DNA of 64,000 bases from Chondrosia reniformis (GCA_947172415.1 OX359202.1:4636899-4700898), one strand, 5' to 3'; positions 10,971-26,491 are shown, counted from the stretch's first letter. Notes: generated by a model not told the origin, from the letters alone. Made by a program: numbers and translations.

Positions 10971-13900
10971 CTGTAGGTAAAGATGAAAACATTAGTCATC
11001 AAAAAATAAGAAAATATATATCTGCAAATTAGTACACCTGCTAAATACATAACCAGAGGTCGAAATAAGTTTAGGTGAATAGTCAAATGTCCTAGCACTT
11101 GTGACTTCGATCGGTCATCTATAATGGTTGTGAGGTAAAATATTCTAGCACTCGTGATTATGTTCAGTCATTTATAATTTTGACATCAAAAAAGTATCCA
11201 TTCCGTTTGTTAATACAAAGTCGGAACGGCATATTGTTTCGTCTTATCTTTGCCTTCAATTTGTCCAAAAGTGTTTCGAGGTGTTTCAGAGGTGGGATTA
11301 GTAAATAGGGAATTGTTTTTCAAAGACGAACTATCATTCGTAATCGACCTTGCACCATTTTCGTAGAAACAAAACTCAAATTTCAGCACATGTGTAACAT
11401 TTCAAACTATTACATAAGCATTAAATATAAAGAGGCAGTGTGTTAATCTGCATGATCTTCAACTGACAGGAAATGGAGCAATACTAGTGGAACTGCTATA
11501 GAAAAGTGGATTGAATAGTGTTACACTCCTATACCATTACCAATGCATCCTTGACAGCTAGTTCCAGATGATGAGCTATGCATCACGTCCAGAACACCCA
11601 GCACAAACACTTTTCCATCAAACCTTGCAGCCTTGATGCTGCTATGTTTGCAGATGTACCATTCCAACCAGATTTAGGAACTTTTAAGTGGAGACTTCCC
11701 CTGGCCCTGGAGTCCACTCTTCAACACTTCACAAATGCCTTCTGCTGTAACATGGTGTGATTAAACAAGGGTGAAATATTCCCTTTGCATGTGAATCTTC
11801 TTGTAGCTTCCATCTTGATAGTATCATACGACAAGGATAAGCTCATTGTCGATGTTTGCCGTCTGTTGACCCATTTAGGAGCAAAGAAAGGAACTTGGCA
11901 TTGGCAAGCTTTTCTTTAGCTCCTGTCTTCTGGACTCAGCAATGTAGTAAATCATCTCTTTTCCTGCACTTTCGTTGATATACGTATATGAAGTGCCAAG
12001 GCTAACTCCATGGTGAGTTTCCAGTTCACAAATTTTCTGGTATTTGCTAAAAGGGAGATTCTCAGTTGCCATAAAATGGAAAATATCAAATTTGCGTTAC
12101 AGGTTTCTCTCTCTCATCATTGGATGGATAGCTTGCTGAAAGCGTGAGCTAGACCAGATGACTTAGAGCGCTGTTTCCTCAGGAGCAACATTGAGTGCAG
12201 ATGCTGAGCACTTTGGGCATGGTCAGGAACATTGCTTACTCTCAGAGTCAGTTCTGACAATCCACTTGTCACTAAGTTTTTACTCCCTTGGAGTTGTTTG
12301 CAAATTTGCTACACCCTTTGCACATGAGCTGGGTCACCATCCACTTCCTGCCATCTCTCTTGCTTGAACAATCCAGCCAGGAGAAAGTCTGATAATAACG
12401 GTCGAGTTTGTGCTGCAATTTTTGGATGGTTGAGTCCTCAACATGCTGTTTCTTGGTGTCACTTGCTTCACCTTGCATAGCAGATTTTCTCTTTAGGCTG
12501 AACAATAGTCTTAGGCAAACAACTACTCCAGAATCACTTAATCCTAACCAACTGTGCTCGCAAACGATGGAAACACTACCAGATGCAAAAAGTGGCACCT
12601 CCAAAACGATTTTACTTTGTCATTCCTACTGACCATGTGGAAAATCTATATATATGTATATATATAAATAGTGTAACCTGGATTTCGCCACAATTCGTTC
12701 AAGCACTTTTTTGGCGGAATATTGAGTTTGGCAAATTAACCAAAAATAAACAATATTTATAGCCAGCTAAATAAAACGATATTTGCTCCTGCGGTGCCAT
12801 CGAATTCCTCCTCTTACAATGGCCAATTCATAATGTGTCATCGAAGGACTTGAAAGCATGCTAGCTAATGGCTTACTAATTTTGTCTTCAAAGGCGGGGG
12901 TGCTCATATGTATAATAAAATGTATGAACATTGAACGATGATCGAACGTTATTTTAACCACTTTATGGTATGTACATATTTACAATTGCAACTCTAGACT
13001 GAATATATAATAAATTTAACAATGCACATGGGCTCACCACAACGTCTCTGGGAGGTAACCTGTCTTGTCTGAACAAGGCAAATTCCATCTCTTCCATGAT
13101 GTCCAGTCTGGGGAACGGAGATGGGTCACCAACTCGAGCACTCACTTTGGCCGAATCACAGGTCTTGTTGTACTCAATAGAAATATCTCTCCCAATTAAC
13201 TGCAGACCTCCCCAATGGACGTGCTGTGAAAACTGCTGGATACAGCGAATGGCCATTGAGCTCTTCTGGATGGCCTTGGAGGTTGGGTAGCCATCATGAG
13301 CAAGAAGACGGTAGAAGAAGCTCATGAAGATGCTGGCACTCTTGTCTGGTACTCTGAGAAGAGACACAAGCACTGATTGGGCACCTGCAGCTAGAAATGC
13401 CCTAGCAACAGAGTTAACGCCTTCATTGGCCACCTGTCCCCTGCCACTATCACAGGCAGATAGAACCACCAAAGAGGCATTCAACTGAAGCTTTTGGATC
13501 TCTTCAATGAAGAGAAGTGCTTCTTTAGCATCTACTGCTTGCTTTAGTGATAGTGTGGGTATGCTGGCACCAAATGCCAGGTATCCTTGGGTCCCTGATC
13601 CATGAGTGGCAATGTGGACAATGTTGGCAAGTTGCAGTCTGTATACAATGGTCTGTTTGGTAGCCTGTTCCTTCAGTACAGGTGGAGCCTCCAGAATGTG
13701 AGCAATCTGAACTGCTTCAGCTTCAGCATGAGGAAGACGACCCAGTGATATCTCCCTGTTGTTGTGGGTGACCTTAGGGATGGTAGGGTTACCAACTACA
13801 AGGAAGCGATCTTCTGAAGGAAGGGTGATTGTCACAGGAGGCTGACTGTTGATGATTCCCATGGTGAAGATGGAGGGAAACACTCGAATGGTGTACCTAT

Positions 13901-16900
13901 CTCCTAGGAACACTCCAGTGCTCTTATCCTGTAGTATAGCCCATGGCAACAGTTGCGCTGTCTGATCAGGAATAATGACTAGATCTCTGATAGACGGCAT
14001 CTTGCTTTCAATGACTTCAATAAATTTAAAAGCAAGATTGTCAAAAAGCACATTCAATGGAGTGTTCATCTCTTCCAGTGTGATGGGCTCAAAGAGGTCA
14101 AACTCCTTCTGATTCAGGTAGTCAATCAGGCTCTTGGACACATACTGGTCAAATTTGACTTTCTCTGTGGATGTAGGATCACTGAAAAGATCCGTTGGGA
14201 GCGGTATCTTCAAAAAGTGATAATTTTGAGGAGGAATGAGTGTCTTTGGATCAGTATGAGAAGCAGTGTAGGATGATGGTGAGGATGAGGAACTAGTCAC
14301 ATTTGTGGCTAGAGAGGGATTCTTTGATGATTCAGTGGCATGACCAGGGAAGATAATATGCACCAACATACAGGAAGTAGTGAAACTCAGCATCACCACC
14401 GGGGACTTCTCTTGCTGTGCAAACTCCCAAATGGAGGAGAGCTCGAGTGGTCGATTGACCTGCATCAAACTGACTGTACCAGATATCTTTCTCTTCTGCC
14501 ACAGGATCTCTCCAAGGTTTCTAGCTCTGTTAGCCTCTGCCACTTTCAGTGACTCCTGGTTCTCCCCAAGTAACACTAGAATGCGCTGGAGGTTGTAGAA
14601 AGCCCTGGAGTTGGATTCAAACAAGGAAAGTGCCATGGAATCTGTGTCTTCTTCACTACCAGTACCTCCCTTGACTTTATCAAAGGAAGACTCAATAAGT
14701 GTCATGACTTCTTCAAGATCATCTTTGGCTTTGAGAAGATAGTACTTACGATAGCTCAAGTAATGTTGATCAGAGGCAAACGTTGGTTCTTGTGGACTAT
14801 CACTGCTTTGTTGAGTGGAAGTGGGAACAATAGCTGAAATCACTTCATGGTCACTGTTGCTATGTTTGTCCTCTATGTCCTTCATGTTGTCAAGACCATC
14901 TCTGGTCCTATACTTCCCTTCACTGACAACCAAACGACTATGGCGAGTCTGTGAGGATTCCGATTCTTTGACAGGCAAATACAATTTTTTAGATTCTGAT
15001 GGCTCAGCTGCAACCACGTCAGAGGGAACTTCATCCCACTCTCCAACGTTCTCATTCACCTTGTGGGCCAGTGTCATGTACAGCTGTGCACGATTCTGGA
15101 GAGCATTAATCTTAGCTTGCTCATCACAATTGAGGGACAGTGTCTCATTGTAGCAGTTCAGTGCATCCAAGTTCTCCTCCAGTAAGGTCTTGATGTTACC
15201 AAGGTTACCCAATGCTCTAGCCTGGGCAGGCTCGTCATTGCAGAACACTGCATGACCGTACGCTATCTCAAAGTAGTCATTTGCCTCTTTGTATCTCTTC
15301 ACTGTTTGGAGTGCATTTCCAAGGTTGGATGCGGCTCTGCCAATGCCAAGCAGTGATCTCTCATATTTCTTTGCAAATTCAAAAGCTTCTTTTAGATATG
15401 GGATAGCTTCATGTACTCTGTTCAGACCAAGAAGGGCATTACCCAAGTTGCCTTTAGCCCATCCCAGAGCAAGTGGATCATTCAGTGCCTCTTGTAGTCT
15501 GAGAGCTTCCTTGTATTCTTCCAAGGAGTTGTTACAGTCAGACATTCCCTGGTAAAGGTTTCCCAGAGCGTGGCGAGTTGAAATTTCATCTTTTGTGGCC
15601 TGTGTGATTTTATCCTTTCTTTTAGGATCACTGCTTGGGAGAGCTTCAGCTTCTTTTCTCAGTTGAACGGAATGTTCTACAGCCATTTTAAAGATCTCTT
15701 TTGCCTTTCTGAAGTTGCTTGTAAGTTTGTAGCAGTTTGCCAGTTTGAGAATGACTGCACTCTTTGAGATGATAATGACTCCAAACTTGTGAGCAACATT
15801 CTTCACATCATAAGTAGTGCGTGCTTGTTCGTACATTTCAATGGCTTTAGGGTACTCTTTCAGAGCTAGTCTGATCTCACCTCTGTAGATGGAGGCCACT
15901 GCTACGTCTCCTGATGCATTGTGTTGCATAGCAACATCTTCCAACCTGTTAAGGTGCTGATAGGCTTCTTTATAAAGTTTCTGTCGGTAGAAGCTGATAG
16001 CAACTCCAAACATTCTAGCTCTCTGGATTTCTTCATCAAGTAGAAGCTGTCGATCTAGTATGGATAAGACTTCTCTGCATCTTGGGTAGTCTCCAGTAAG
16101 ATAAATTGCTTTAGCATGAATTACCACAGATATGGGGTTCTTAGGATCAAGAGGTTGCTTTATAAGGTAGTCCTCATCAGTGATCTTACAGATAGGTACA
16201 AAGAAGCCTGGTTGAGACTGGTTGGACTCACCAACAGGGGCATCACGGTGTGCTTGTCGAGTGGCATTATGGTTATTGGAAGGTGGTAATTTTCTTTGAT
16301 TATGGTCTCCAGACTTATCCACATTCTTTGGGGGTCTTGGTGATGAAGGCAAAGGTTTCTTTGCACTATGGGTTGGAGAATTGATTGGCTTATCTTGGTG
16401 GACATTTTGAAGTTGAGCAAGGAATGAAGAATCAACTACCCCTTCCTCTTTTTCCTCTCTTTTAACAATTGATTTCCTCAATTTTTTGGTTAAATCTAAA
16501 TAGTGGAGATGTTAGTATTAGTTCATACTGAGTGAGTAATGCAATGTAGACAACAAAAAATGTGCATAATATAAATGTACCTGATTCACCAAAAGTTTTT
16601 TCTGCCTTGGAATAATGATAGTCTACATGTTCCACAGCAGGTAACGTAACGGGAACATCAAAATCTGATTCAACAAAAGAACCTGCTCTTTCACCATTAT
16701 ATATTTCTCCACTTGGCAACAGTGCTAATGTGCTCCCTGAATAACCCGCAGCCTCCATCAGGCTAGCAAACTTACTCCAGGTAATGGGTGTGCCTGATTC
16801 TGATTTGTAAGCTAGCCAGAAACCAAGACAGTGAAGGATATCTTCCTCCATCCCACTGTCACTTGGAAGGTATTGGGCAGGATTATACAGAGGACTAAAA

Positions 16901-19900
16901 CGAAATGATTTGCTGATTTCAGCCCAAAAGTTGCTCCATCGCTTGGAAAGCGGAACCTTCTTGAGTTTAATGAGTGATGGTATCCCATCAAGTACATTGT
17001 CTAAATAAAGGAAGGAATACTAAGTTAAAGGTTTAGGCAATAAAATTGATATATGTATACAGTGGAACCTCACCTTTGGGACCACATTTTTTGGTCTTAA
17101 TTTTAAGGTGGTTCTAATTCTGAAATTATTATGTACATGTACATGTAGGAAATATCTGTCAACAAAATGCTCGGCTGGCTTTCGTTTTCTACCTTAAAAA
17201 TAAGCTTTTCTTCCTTAACGTCCAGCATTGAACCAGTGAAAGGGATTTAGAAAGCACTTTTACTAAGGTAAAGCTTGCACAAACGTTTTCTATGAGATGT
17301 GACATTGGCGACGACCAGAACTCGAACTTAGTTTTCACACTTGGTCGTTATACCGAGGTTATTTGCTGGTTATTTTAATAATATCGGTCCGAAAATAGTG
17401 GTCGTAAAAGTGAATTCCGAGGTGGTCGCTTTTCTGAACACCTAAAGTACAGCGCGAGCTACAATTACTCGGGACCAAAAAAATGTGTTGCAATTTTGAG
17501 GTGGTCTTAATACTGAGGTGGTCGTTAAGCGAGGTTCCACTGTATTAGAAAACATAAGTGCCATATGACTGCAATGTGCTATTACATTTTAGGCTCAGTT
17601 TTAACCAATTAATCACCACCGTTGCATTTCCAACGCAAAAATGTGACAGAAAATGTGGGCGCCCAAAGCTAGGTGATAAATCATAGACTTTCTGCTTTGG
17701 CCATTTTATTTTACAACAACTTACTTCCTTATTCAGCTATTCTGTTATTCTTTATTTATATATTTATGTTTAGTAATGCCACAAAATAAGACATTCCTGG
17801 GAATTGAACTCAGGACAGCCATCAAATGAGAAATTAATATCCTCAATTTAAGAATTATTAATAATCATTTGTAGTCTTTTTAATGTACTAATCCATAAGA
17901 ATTAACCACTATCAACATGCTAAAAATCTCTTGTAATTTTACAAGGGTCGGAATCAGCCATAAGGTAACCTTAACTATTTCAGCAGCTAGGTAAAGCAGT
18001 TGCTGGGAAATATATACACAATTATAGCATTGGCTTTGGGCACCAATGTTCAGCCACTGACTTATGACTTGCTTTGTACCTACGTACCCACCTAAACTTT
18101 TTATATAATACCTATATACACAATATTTCTTTATTAACAATAACATATGTACATACGTACTTAATACGTATGTATGTAAGTAGTATGTACTGTACCTTGT
18201 TTCAAGACTCTGTCTATAAAGGCAACATCAGTGTTGGCTTCAAAGAGAGCATGAATGACTTGAGATTTAGGAAGCCTTCTACTTCCCTTATCCCTTAGTA
18301 ATATCTTTATTTCTTTTATGATTCCATGAAAATCTTCTTTTGGCAAAACAGCTTTCATGTGACTGGCAAATATTTTAATGTCCAAGCTATCAGCAAGAGT
18401 TTTGACATAATTCCAAGTCTTTCTTGGATTTCTGGTCCCTAACATTTCATTAAAAGGTATATAAACCTTGACATGAGCTGTGGAATATAAGCTAAAGTAA
18501 AACTCACATTCTGAGCCAATGTCAGAAGCAATCATTGGAGTTACTCCAGCAACTTTCAAAGCAGGTATAAACAATTCTGTCTGTTTTTTCTTGCTGGTAT
18601 GCAACATCATGTTCAAATACATCTTTTCTAATATAGCTCTGTCAATAACATAATCAACAATAGTGATAGGACTCTGAGAATGACTGAGATAATATTCCAA
18701 GTGAAGCGCTGAAATAAAAGACCGTAGCAAAAAGTTAAAACCAAGTGCCTCTTTGTTCCTGGAAATAATATCAAGCTCATTTTGTTTAAGTATGCTCTCA
18801 GTTGTGTTGATAAATTCAGTTGGATGCACTACAGTGAATAACATTGGTTACATGTAACACTACCAGAAAATATCACTTACAGAAAATGTTGAGCTGACTG
18901 AAATATTTAGTATTAAACATGTAAATGGACCATAATACTTCTGTAGAACTTCAATAAAATAAAATGAGCTAAGGCCAGTAGCTTCATTTGTCCAAAACAT
19001 TTTGCTGACTTCTACTATTATGACTGAAATGTATATTAATAGGTATATACTGTATATACAAATTATTACTGTAAACATATGGTAGGGACGTGAAAAATGT
19101 TTCCAAGCAAAGTTCGTTCAAAATTCAATGGTATTGAGATCAAAGTTCGATCCAAGTGTGTATGAAGTTCAATCACAGTACAGTGGACCCTTGCTTATCC
19201 GGACCTCGAGTATCCAGCCGCTTGGATTATCCGGCCTTCAATTCCGTTTTCTAATTAACATCCATCGTTTAGTATCATGTACGGGTTTACGACAATGGCT
19301 AGTTGTAGCAATGTCTCCTTGAAAAGGAAACGTAGTTGCGATACATTAAAGACCAAACTAGCATATTTGAACTAACCACTCGACAAAATCAACCGAAATA
19401 CTACTTGTTCCTTGGCTTGAAAATCTTGATCAAGGCGGTGTTTCTTTTGGTACAGTACAATAATTATTGCTTCACATATCCAGTAGTTTCAGTTATCTGG
19501 ACATAGTCCAGTACTGTTGGGTCCTGATAAGCGAGGGTCCACTGTACTAGTGTTCAAGGTTCAATCGAAGTAAATTAACTTGAAGTTCGTTTACATACGT
19601 TATACGAATGTTGTAGTAAGTTGCTATAGCATCGAAGGTTTTAAGTTAGTATATATTTAGTATATAATAATATATTCTTCAAAGATCTAGACTATAGTCA
19701 CTCATTAAGGTACACGCCAAAAGAAACACCACCTCAATCAAGATTGGCAAGGCTTTCACTCGGCGATATCTTGCCAAATCTCGACTAAAGCCTTGCTAGA
19801 ATCTTGACTGAAAAATTGGCTACTGAGTGCTATGTAATCACGCATACAAGTGTTAAAATCATCACTAAAAGGGTGTGAATTTTAGTAAAAGTGATTAAAA

Positions 19901-22900
19901 TAGGCCAGAAGAGACATTTGTGATGACTTCTCCAATTGTATCTTCTCAGATGAGACTACCGTACAAATGGAGACTCACAGGAGGTTTTGTTGTATAAAGA
20001 CTGGTCTCAAACCTAGAAACAAGCCAAGAAGAAAACATTATTAAAGTTCATGCATATGTGGGCAACTATCAGCAGAAAGGACAGACCAAGAATACGCATT
20101 TTTGAAGGATGCATGGATGATGTGTCTCATGTGTACATTCTGGAGCAAGCCTTAGTGCCTATGATTCACAATTATTATTCAACTGGACACAGATTTGTCC
20201 AAGATAACGATCCAAAACATACATCATCTCATGCATAGCAATTCCTTCATGACAATGGTATTAATTGGTGGCGTACTCCTTCAGTCTCCAGACTGCAACT
20301 CAATTGAGAATTTGTGGCATGAACTTAAAGAATATTTGAGGAGAGAAGTAAAGCCAAGACACAAAGAAGAGCTGGTAGGAGGAATAATTGCTTTTTGGGA
20401 AACTGTTGATGCAACAAAATGTGGTAGATACATCAATCACACCTAAATTTTATTAATAGTACATATAATGTAACTAAAATTATTGCTTCAAAGTACAGTG
20501 GACCCTTGCTTGTCTGAACCTCGAGTATCCGGCCGCTCAGATTATACAGCCTTCGATTCTGTTTTCTAATAACGCCCATCGTTTAGTATCGTGTACATGT
20601 TTACGACAATGGCTAGCTGTAGTGATGTCTCCTTGAAAAGGAAGCATAGTTGTGACACTTTAGAGACCAAACTAACCTATTTCAAATAACCACTTGACAA
20701 AATCTCAACCGAAATACCACTTGTTTCTCGCTTGAAAATCTCAATCAAGGCGGTATTGTTTCTTTTGGCACGTACCTACATATGTGCACATGTACAGTAC
20801 ATTATTGCTTTACATATCCGGTCATTTTAGTTATCTGGACATAGTCCAGTCCCGTTGGGTCCAGATAAGCGAGGATCCACTGTACATAAAATGTTTGTAA
20901 CTCCAGATCTGTTGGCTTTACTCCTCAATACATGGCAAGCCTTACCAATTGCAATAAGACACTTTTGCCACAGTGGCTCAAACTCAACTTGGTTATTGAA
21001 ACAATAACATTCATAAATCTTGCCTTTATTTCTTTCAGTTTGTCTTTTTTAAGGGTTGCTACAGTCACGGTTGGCTTTCATCTCTTTTTCTCCAAAATAG
21101 GATTCTCTAGCCTGCTAGACAACCTGCCTTAGTTACAGATATTGTAGCTCCTGATTTTCTTCAGCAACATCCGCAGGAGGTTTCAAATTCATCTCAAATG
21201 TGCTACAATGTTGTGGTGACTTTTTAGTCAAATTTGAAGTATCATGAAAATCCTCTCTAGGAAGCGTCTGCAGTGTGGGAGGGTTTTCTGGTACAAAGAC
21301 TTGACTTGAATTACACGGAGCTTGCAGCCCTTGAATCCGGGTTACCCATAGGTCACTTGCTACTAGAAACATTGCAAATTGGTTGTGCATCCATTTTTCA
21401 TGTTATGCCATGTTACCTTGAGTATCTGAACCACTTCATATAGTTCATCACATTCAAGCCTGTCCTTCTGGTGAGCTTAAAATAATTGTTGGTTTTGTTT
21501 TAAACTGTAACCTTTGGGCTGTCACTTCTGAATTGTTTGTCACTTGTGGAGTTCAGGTACAGCTACCTCTGAAGGTTCTGTAGAAAGGATGGTGACTGGC
21601 TTCTTCATTCATTTCTTCTCTCTTCTTTTGATTTCTGGCCCATGATTTTGATGAACTTTGGTTGTGTCAATATTAATAAATCCAATAATCATGATATTTT
21701 ACACATGATTATTGTGAATACACTTTTCAATACCAACCAATACTAATTAAGATCACAGTACAATTACAGTCAAACTCAATTAGTACGTACTAGTGTATTG
21801 CGTACACTCGGTACAGAAGAACCTTTCGTAGAGAACCTGGTCCAATCTTCATTCAATTCATTTTCAATCGTTCACTTAAAGCGTACTTGGATAGTCAGTA
21901 AATTCCTTTAGTACGTACGTGATATTGGTCCCCAGGTGAGATATTATAAGCAAATTAGACAGTTTAGCACATACATTTTGAGAGTTAACTTTGGTAATCA
22001 TGGCATGTGGAACGAAGAAAAATGTAATCGCTTTAAAAGACAAGATGCAGATTATATTCAAGATACAGAGTGGAGAAAGGAAAGCCCAAGTATGCGAATG
22101 ATTAAAGTTCCCTAAGACTACGGTCAATTCGATATGGAAGAACCAAAAAAGTATTAAATGTAAATTCAAAACATCCAAGGTGAGTCTAGATAGTAATTGT
22201 AATTTAATTTAGAACAGCAATGGATACTGTGAGGAGATACGTACGTTACTTGTAATGCTAAGAACTCACAAGACATTGAAGCAGTCCTCAAATTAGAAAG
22301 CTTAATAAATGTTTAACTTTAATATAATTTTTTAACCTATCTAATAATTGTACTGTTTACATTAGTTAATACTAAAATGCATATAAAGTTGATTTTTGAT
22401 CAAGCTTGGATACCAAGTACCTAATAAGTACTTTTTCTTGTTCCTCTTAAGGGTACTTACTATCATAGTTTGACTGTAGGTAAATACGTATAGGAACAAA
22501 TAACACATACACTACAAGCTGTTGACATAGGTTTAATTACATGAATAATATACCAACCACAAATATACGTATACACACTAAACTTCTGTAATACCTGTAT
22601 TGGGAGGGGGAATGTTTGTCATGTGACTGATACAGTGAGGTTGATCTCCATACATATCACCACTCTTGTGAGCAAACACCATTTCACCAGAAGATTCTGT
22701 AGCAACTGACTGGGGAGATTGGCCATTGTTCAGATGGCTTGGTTTAGACTTGAAGGTACTTAGCAACCTTGCTGAAGGATCCAGAGAAGTACTTTGCAGA
22801 GGAGTTGCTACCAACTGCAGAGGTGCTGGAGCATCCGAAGCATCTTCTTTTCCAACAGGAGCCAAACGCTCTCCAAAGAGAAGAGACGACTTTGGAGTTT

Positions 22901-25900
22901 GATTATGTGGAACTTGACTGCTAGCAATTGAAGGAGGCTTTTTCTCATGCTGAGCAGCTGCATCCTGAGATATGGCCTCGTTCCCTGGCAGTGGCCTATC
23001 ATTAGACCCATTTTTAGGTGTGGTATCAACTCTAACTTTAAACCCATTTGTTGCTTCACTTGGCATTTGGAGACATTCTGTTGCCTTTGGCTCTCCTATA
23101 ACATAATACAGTTTAGAAGAAAATTTATCAAATTTGCAAGTAATGTTGATAATTTGTTGCTTAATTATATAAGTATATATATATATCCCTTTGAGAAATG
23201 CTCACTAGAAATGACTGCTCTATTATAATTTTCACACTCTTCGTTTCCATTGAATTTCACAGATCCTGTATAATATAACAGATTTGATTAACTAGTAATA
23301 TTTATATTGCAAATTTTAAAATCGCATGAGTACATAGATATATAACACGCTAATGGAAGTATCAATATTTAGCGTAAAAACTAGTCTAAACAAACAATCA
23401 CCACAAAACCACAAATATTCACATGAACAAAATACTTAGGATACCTATATACCTATGGAAACCATAAAAGTCGCTAAAGTATCAATCATTCAAGCAAAAA
23501 ACAGTTGTAACGTGATGTTGCGCATGCGCAGTCAAACGGTGGATTCTTATGTTGACATTTTTGTGGTAATAGTTTCGTGGTTGCCCCCAAACCACGAAAA
23601 TTTCCTAAATTTACGGTAGACTTCATGACATGAATAATACACCAAGCACAGATATTCACACTAGAAAAATATTTGCGCTGATTCGTGAAAATTAGCGAAA
23701 TTAAAAATTTGTACGCATATGGTATACATTTGAGAAATGGGAAGAACATAAGAGCAGAGACTGAGCACAAAGGAGCAGTGGAGAGAAACGACAAACAATA
23801 CATGCATGGAAAACACATCACAAGGCTGGGAAGTTGCCACAATCAAGCAGGGGACAAACAACACAAGGAGGAGGATCATTGATACCGTCCACATCGAAGA
23901 GCAGGTTACTTCGTACTGATTGTGGTTGGTCCCTCAATCCAGTATGACACCTTTAAACCTTTCCTTTAAACCCCCAACATTATTAGTAATAAAATTGATT
24001 TCATCAATTTATTCTGATATCATAATTAGAAATGGCCAGGAAAATAATTGATTTGTTTGTTGTGCATTCCAGTAGCTGCAATGTGCTCAAAAGAGGTCTC
24101 ACTGTTCAATATTCTTAATGAGGTATAACAATGGTGTAACAATGTACTATACTCTAACTGGCCAACAAAAATGAACGACAAACGTATTATAAAACTTCTC
24201 ACACATACAATCTTGTACAGCGACATATATTTGGATAGGCCATTGTTCTTCAATGTTATTTATGCGTTGTACCATGTCTTCTTTCAAATCAAATGATGAT
24301 GAAAAGAGCTGTATGCTTTATACGTACATAGAACACATAAGAGATATGTAACATTTTAGGATTAATGAGAAAAGCTATAGCATTTCTCAAGAAGAACTTC
24401 CATCTTCTCATGCTTCCTAATAGAAAACAGGTAATCTGTATAATAGTGATTTATTAAATATACATAATCTTGTAACCTTTTCAAAGTTAGTTGTTCATCT
24501 TCTCCGATTATTCTTTGAGAGAAAGATATTCTCAGATGTAGTTAGACTTGCAACTTCATACACTTATTATCAAAATATTCTAAAATATGTCTTGAAGGAT
24601 GCTGTAGGTACGTACACATATGTATATGTACTGAGCAAAGATCCAGGTAGCCAACATTGATGTAGGCAGTGTACATTAAAATCTTGAACATGTTGGTAGG
24701 CCAGACATTGAGTGAAACCCACAAAAGGTGAAGTTTCACTTAATTAACCCTATCAACTGATAGTGAGTAAGGGTCTTTCTTAACCTTTGAAGCAGACACA
24801 ATATCTGTCAGAACTCTTTATATTCTACATCACTATACAACATTCTGTTAATTATTTAACTTTTGGAGCATAAATATTATTTATTAACAACAGCCAAACA
24901 AGTATTTCGAGTTTAAAAAACTCGTGGGGCGCCAGGTGCCCCTAAATAAACTCGAACTACTTGGCTGGTTCTCATAGATATCCGGTTAACCGATTTCAGG
25001 TCAACTATTGTTGGCCATCAATTTTTCAAGGCCATATCTCGTAGAAAACGTTTTTGTGCAAGCTTTACGTTACATAGTATTAGTATAGGTGGTTTCTAAA
25101 TCCTTATCCTTTTCATTAGTTCAACGTTTGACGCAAAGGAAGAGAAAGCTAATTTTAAGCTAGAAAACGAAAGCCAGCCGAGCGTCTGCCATTTTGGTGA
25201 CAGATATATATACAGTACAAGTTACAATATACTAAGGTAATCTAATATAAATAAATAAATAATATAAATAATCATATGGCTCCAGGAAAGGACCTAGCAA
25301 CAGAATGGGCATAGTATCATAAAGTTTAGGGTATAAAACTCATTTTAAATTAAGGGATTTTTTATTTAGGTCTCCGTTTGGTAGAAAACAGAGGACAAAG
25401 TCTGCATATAAAATGCCATAGGACTATAGAAAACATATAGGAAATTTATATTGAAACCAGGTGTTATATTGATAAAAATTATCAATTCGTCAGATCACTG
25501 TGAAACCGACATATATCATGGTACATGTGTGTAACAAACGTCTGGCGAAGTTTTGCTTAATTAAAGTTGCAAAATAATCAAGATATAATGAAGAATGCAA
25601 GGTTACGATTGCGCAATCTGGTGATGTATTGTGGATGTTGCTCTAGTGCGTCTTCAAAACCTTCATATATCGCTCTGTACACATTTAGTGGATTATCATG
25701 TGACGTTGCGAAAACGTCACCGCCTCGTTGTTACAGAAGATCATCCTTTCGAGAACGGCTATGACAAGTCGACGCTCTCCTACAAGGAGCTACGGAATAA
25801 ACGAGTTGTAGCGAAGGTTAGATAGATACAATATTAAAATTACAATCAAGTACTAGCTACACATGCAGTGCAAGTTACAAATTTAAAGAGATCCAAGTGA

Positions 25901-26446
25901 CCCCTAGGATAATCAGTATTTTAAACAGTACAAGACTTTAGTCACACTAGTACTGTTGCAGGCTTTGAAATCCTCAACTATTGCATAGAGAGTAGTAGTT
26001 GATACAGATCATCCAATTGCAAGGTAGAACACATGGCCTACCAATTACCTTTTCACACCTTAGTATAGACTAAAGATGATGCATCTGCATGCCATATATC
26101 AACAAAGGCTCCAGTATTAAAGGGGTCTCAGCTAATAACCGCAGCAGATTTGATTTGCCTTGTGAGGGAGCTAAGAACACCGACGGTTGGTTGCATGCAT
26201 TCGCATAATCAACAGGGTTAGAGACCATTTTGTAACTTGTACACAAGCGACATCACATACGTATATAAAGGCCTTGGCCTTTTTTGTCCTTGTGTACAAG
26301 TATATACAGTACAAGTTACAATATACTAAGGTAATATATATATATATATATATATGCCATATGAATTATTTAATTAATTATATTATTTATATTATATTAT
26401 ATTAGATTACCTTAGTATATTGTAACTTGCACTGTATATATACGTA

Positions 26447-26491
<45 letters not shown>

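Noticed and set aside
13038-16495. Recent bacterial origin of the TPR-CHAT gene
   Set aside because: CHAT is common in bacteria, but the gene has many spliceosomal introns, an animal-type death domain and a close paralogue with the same structure.
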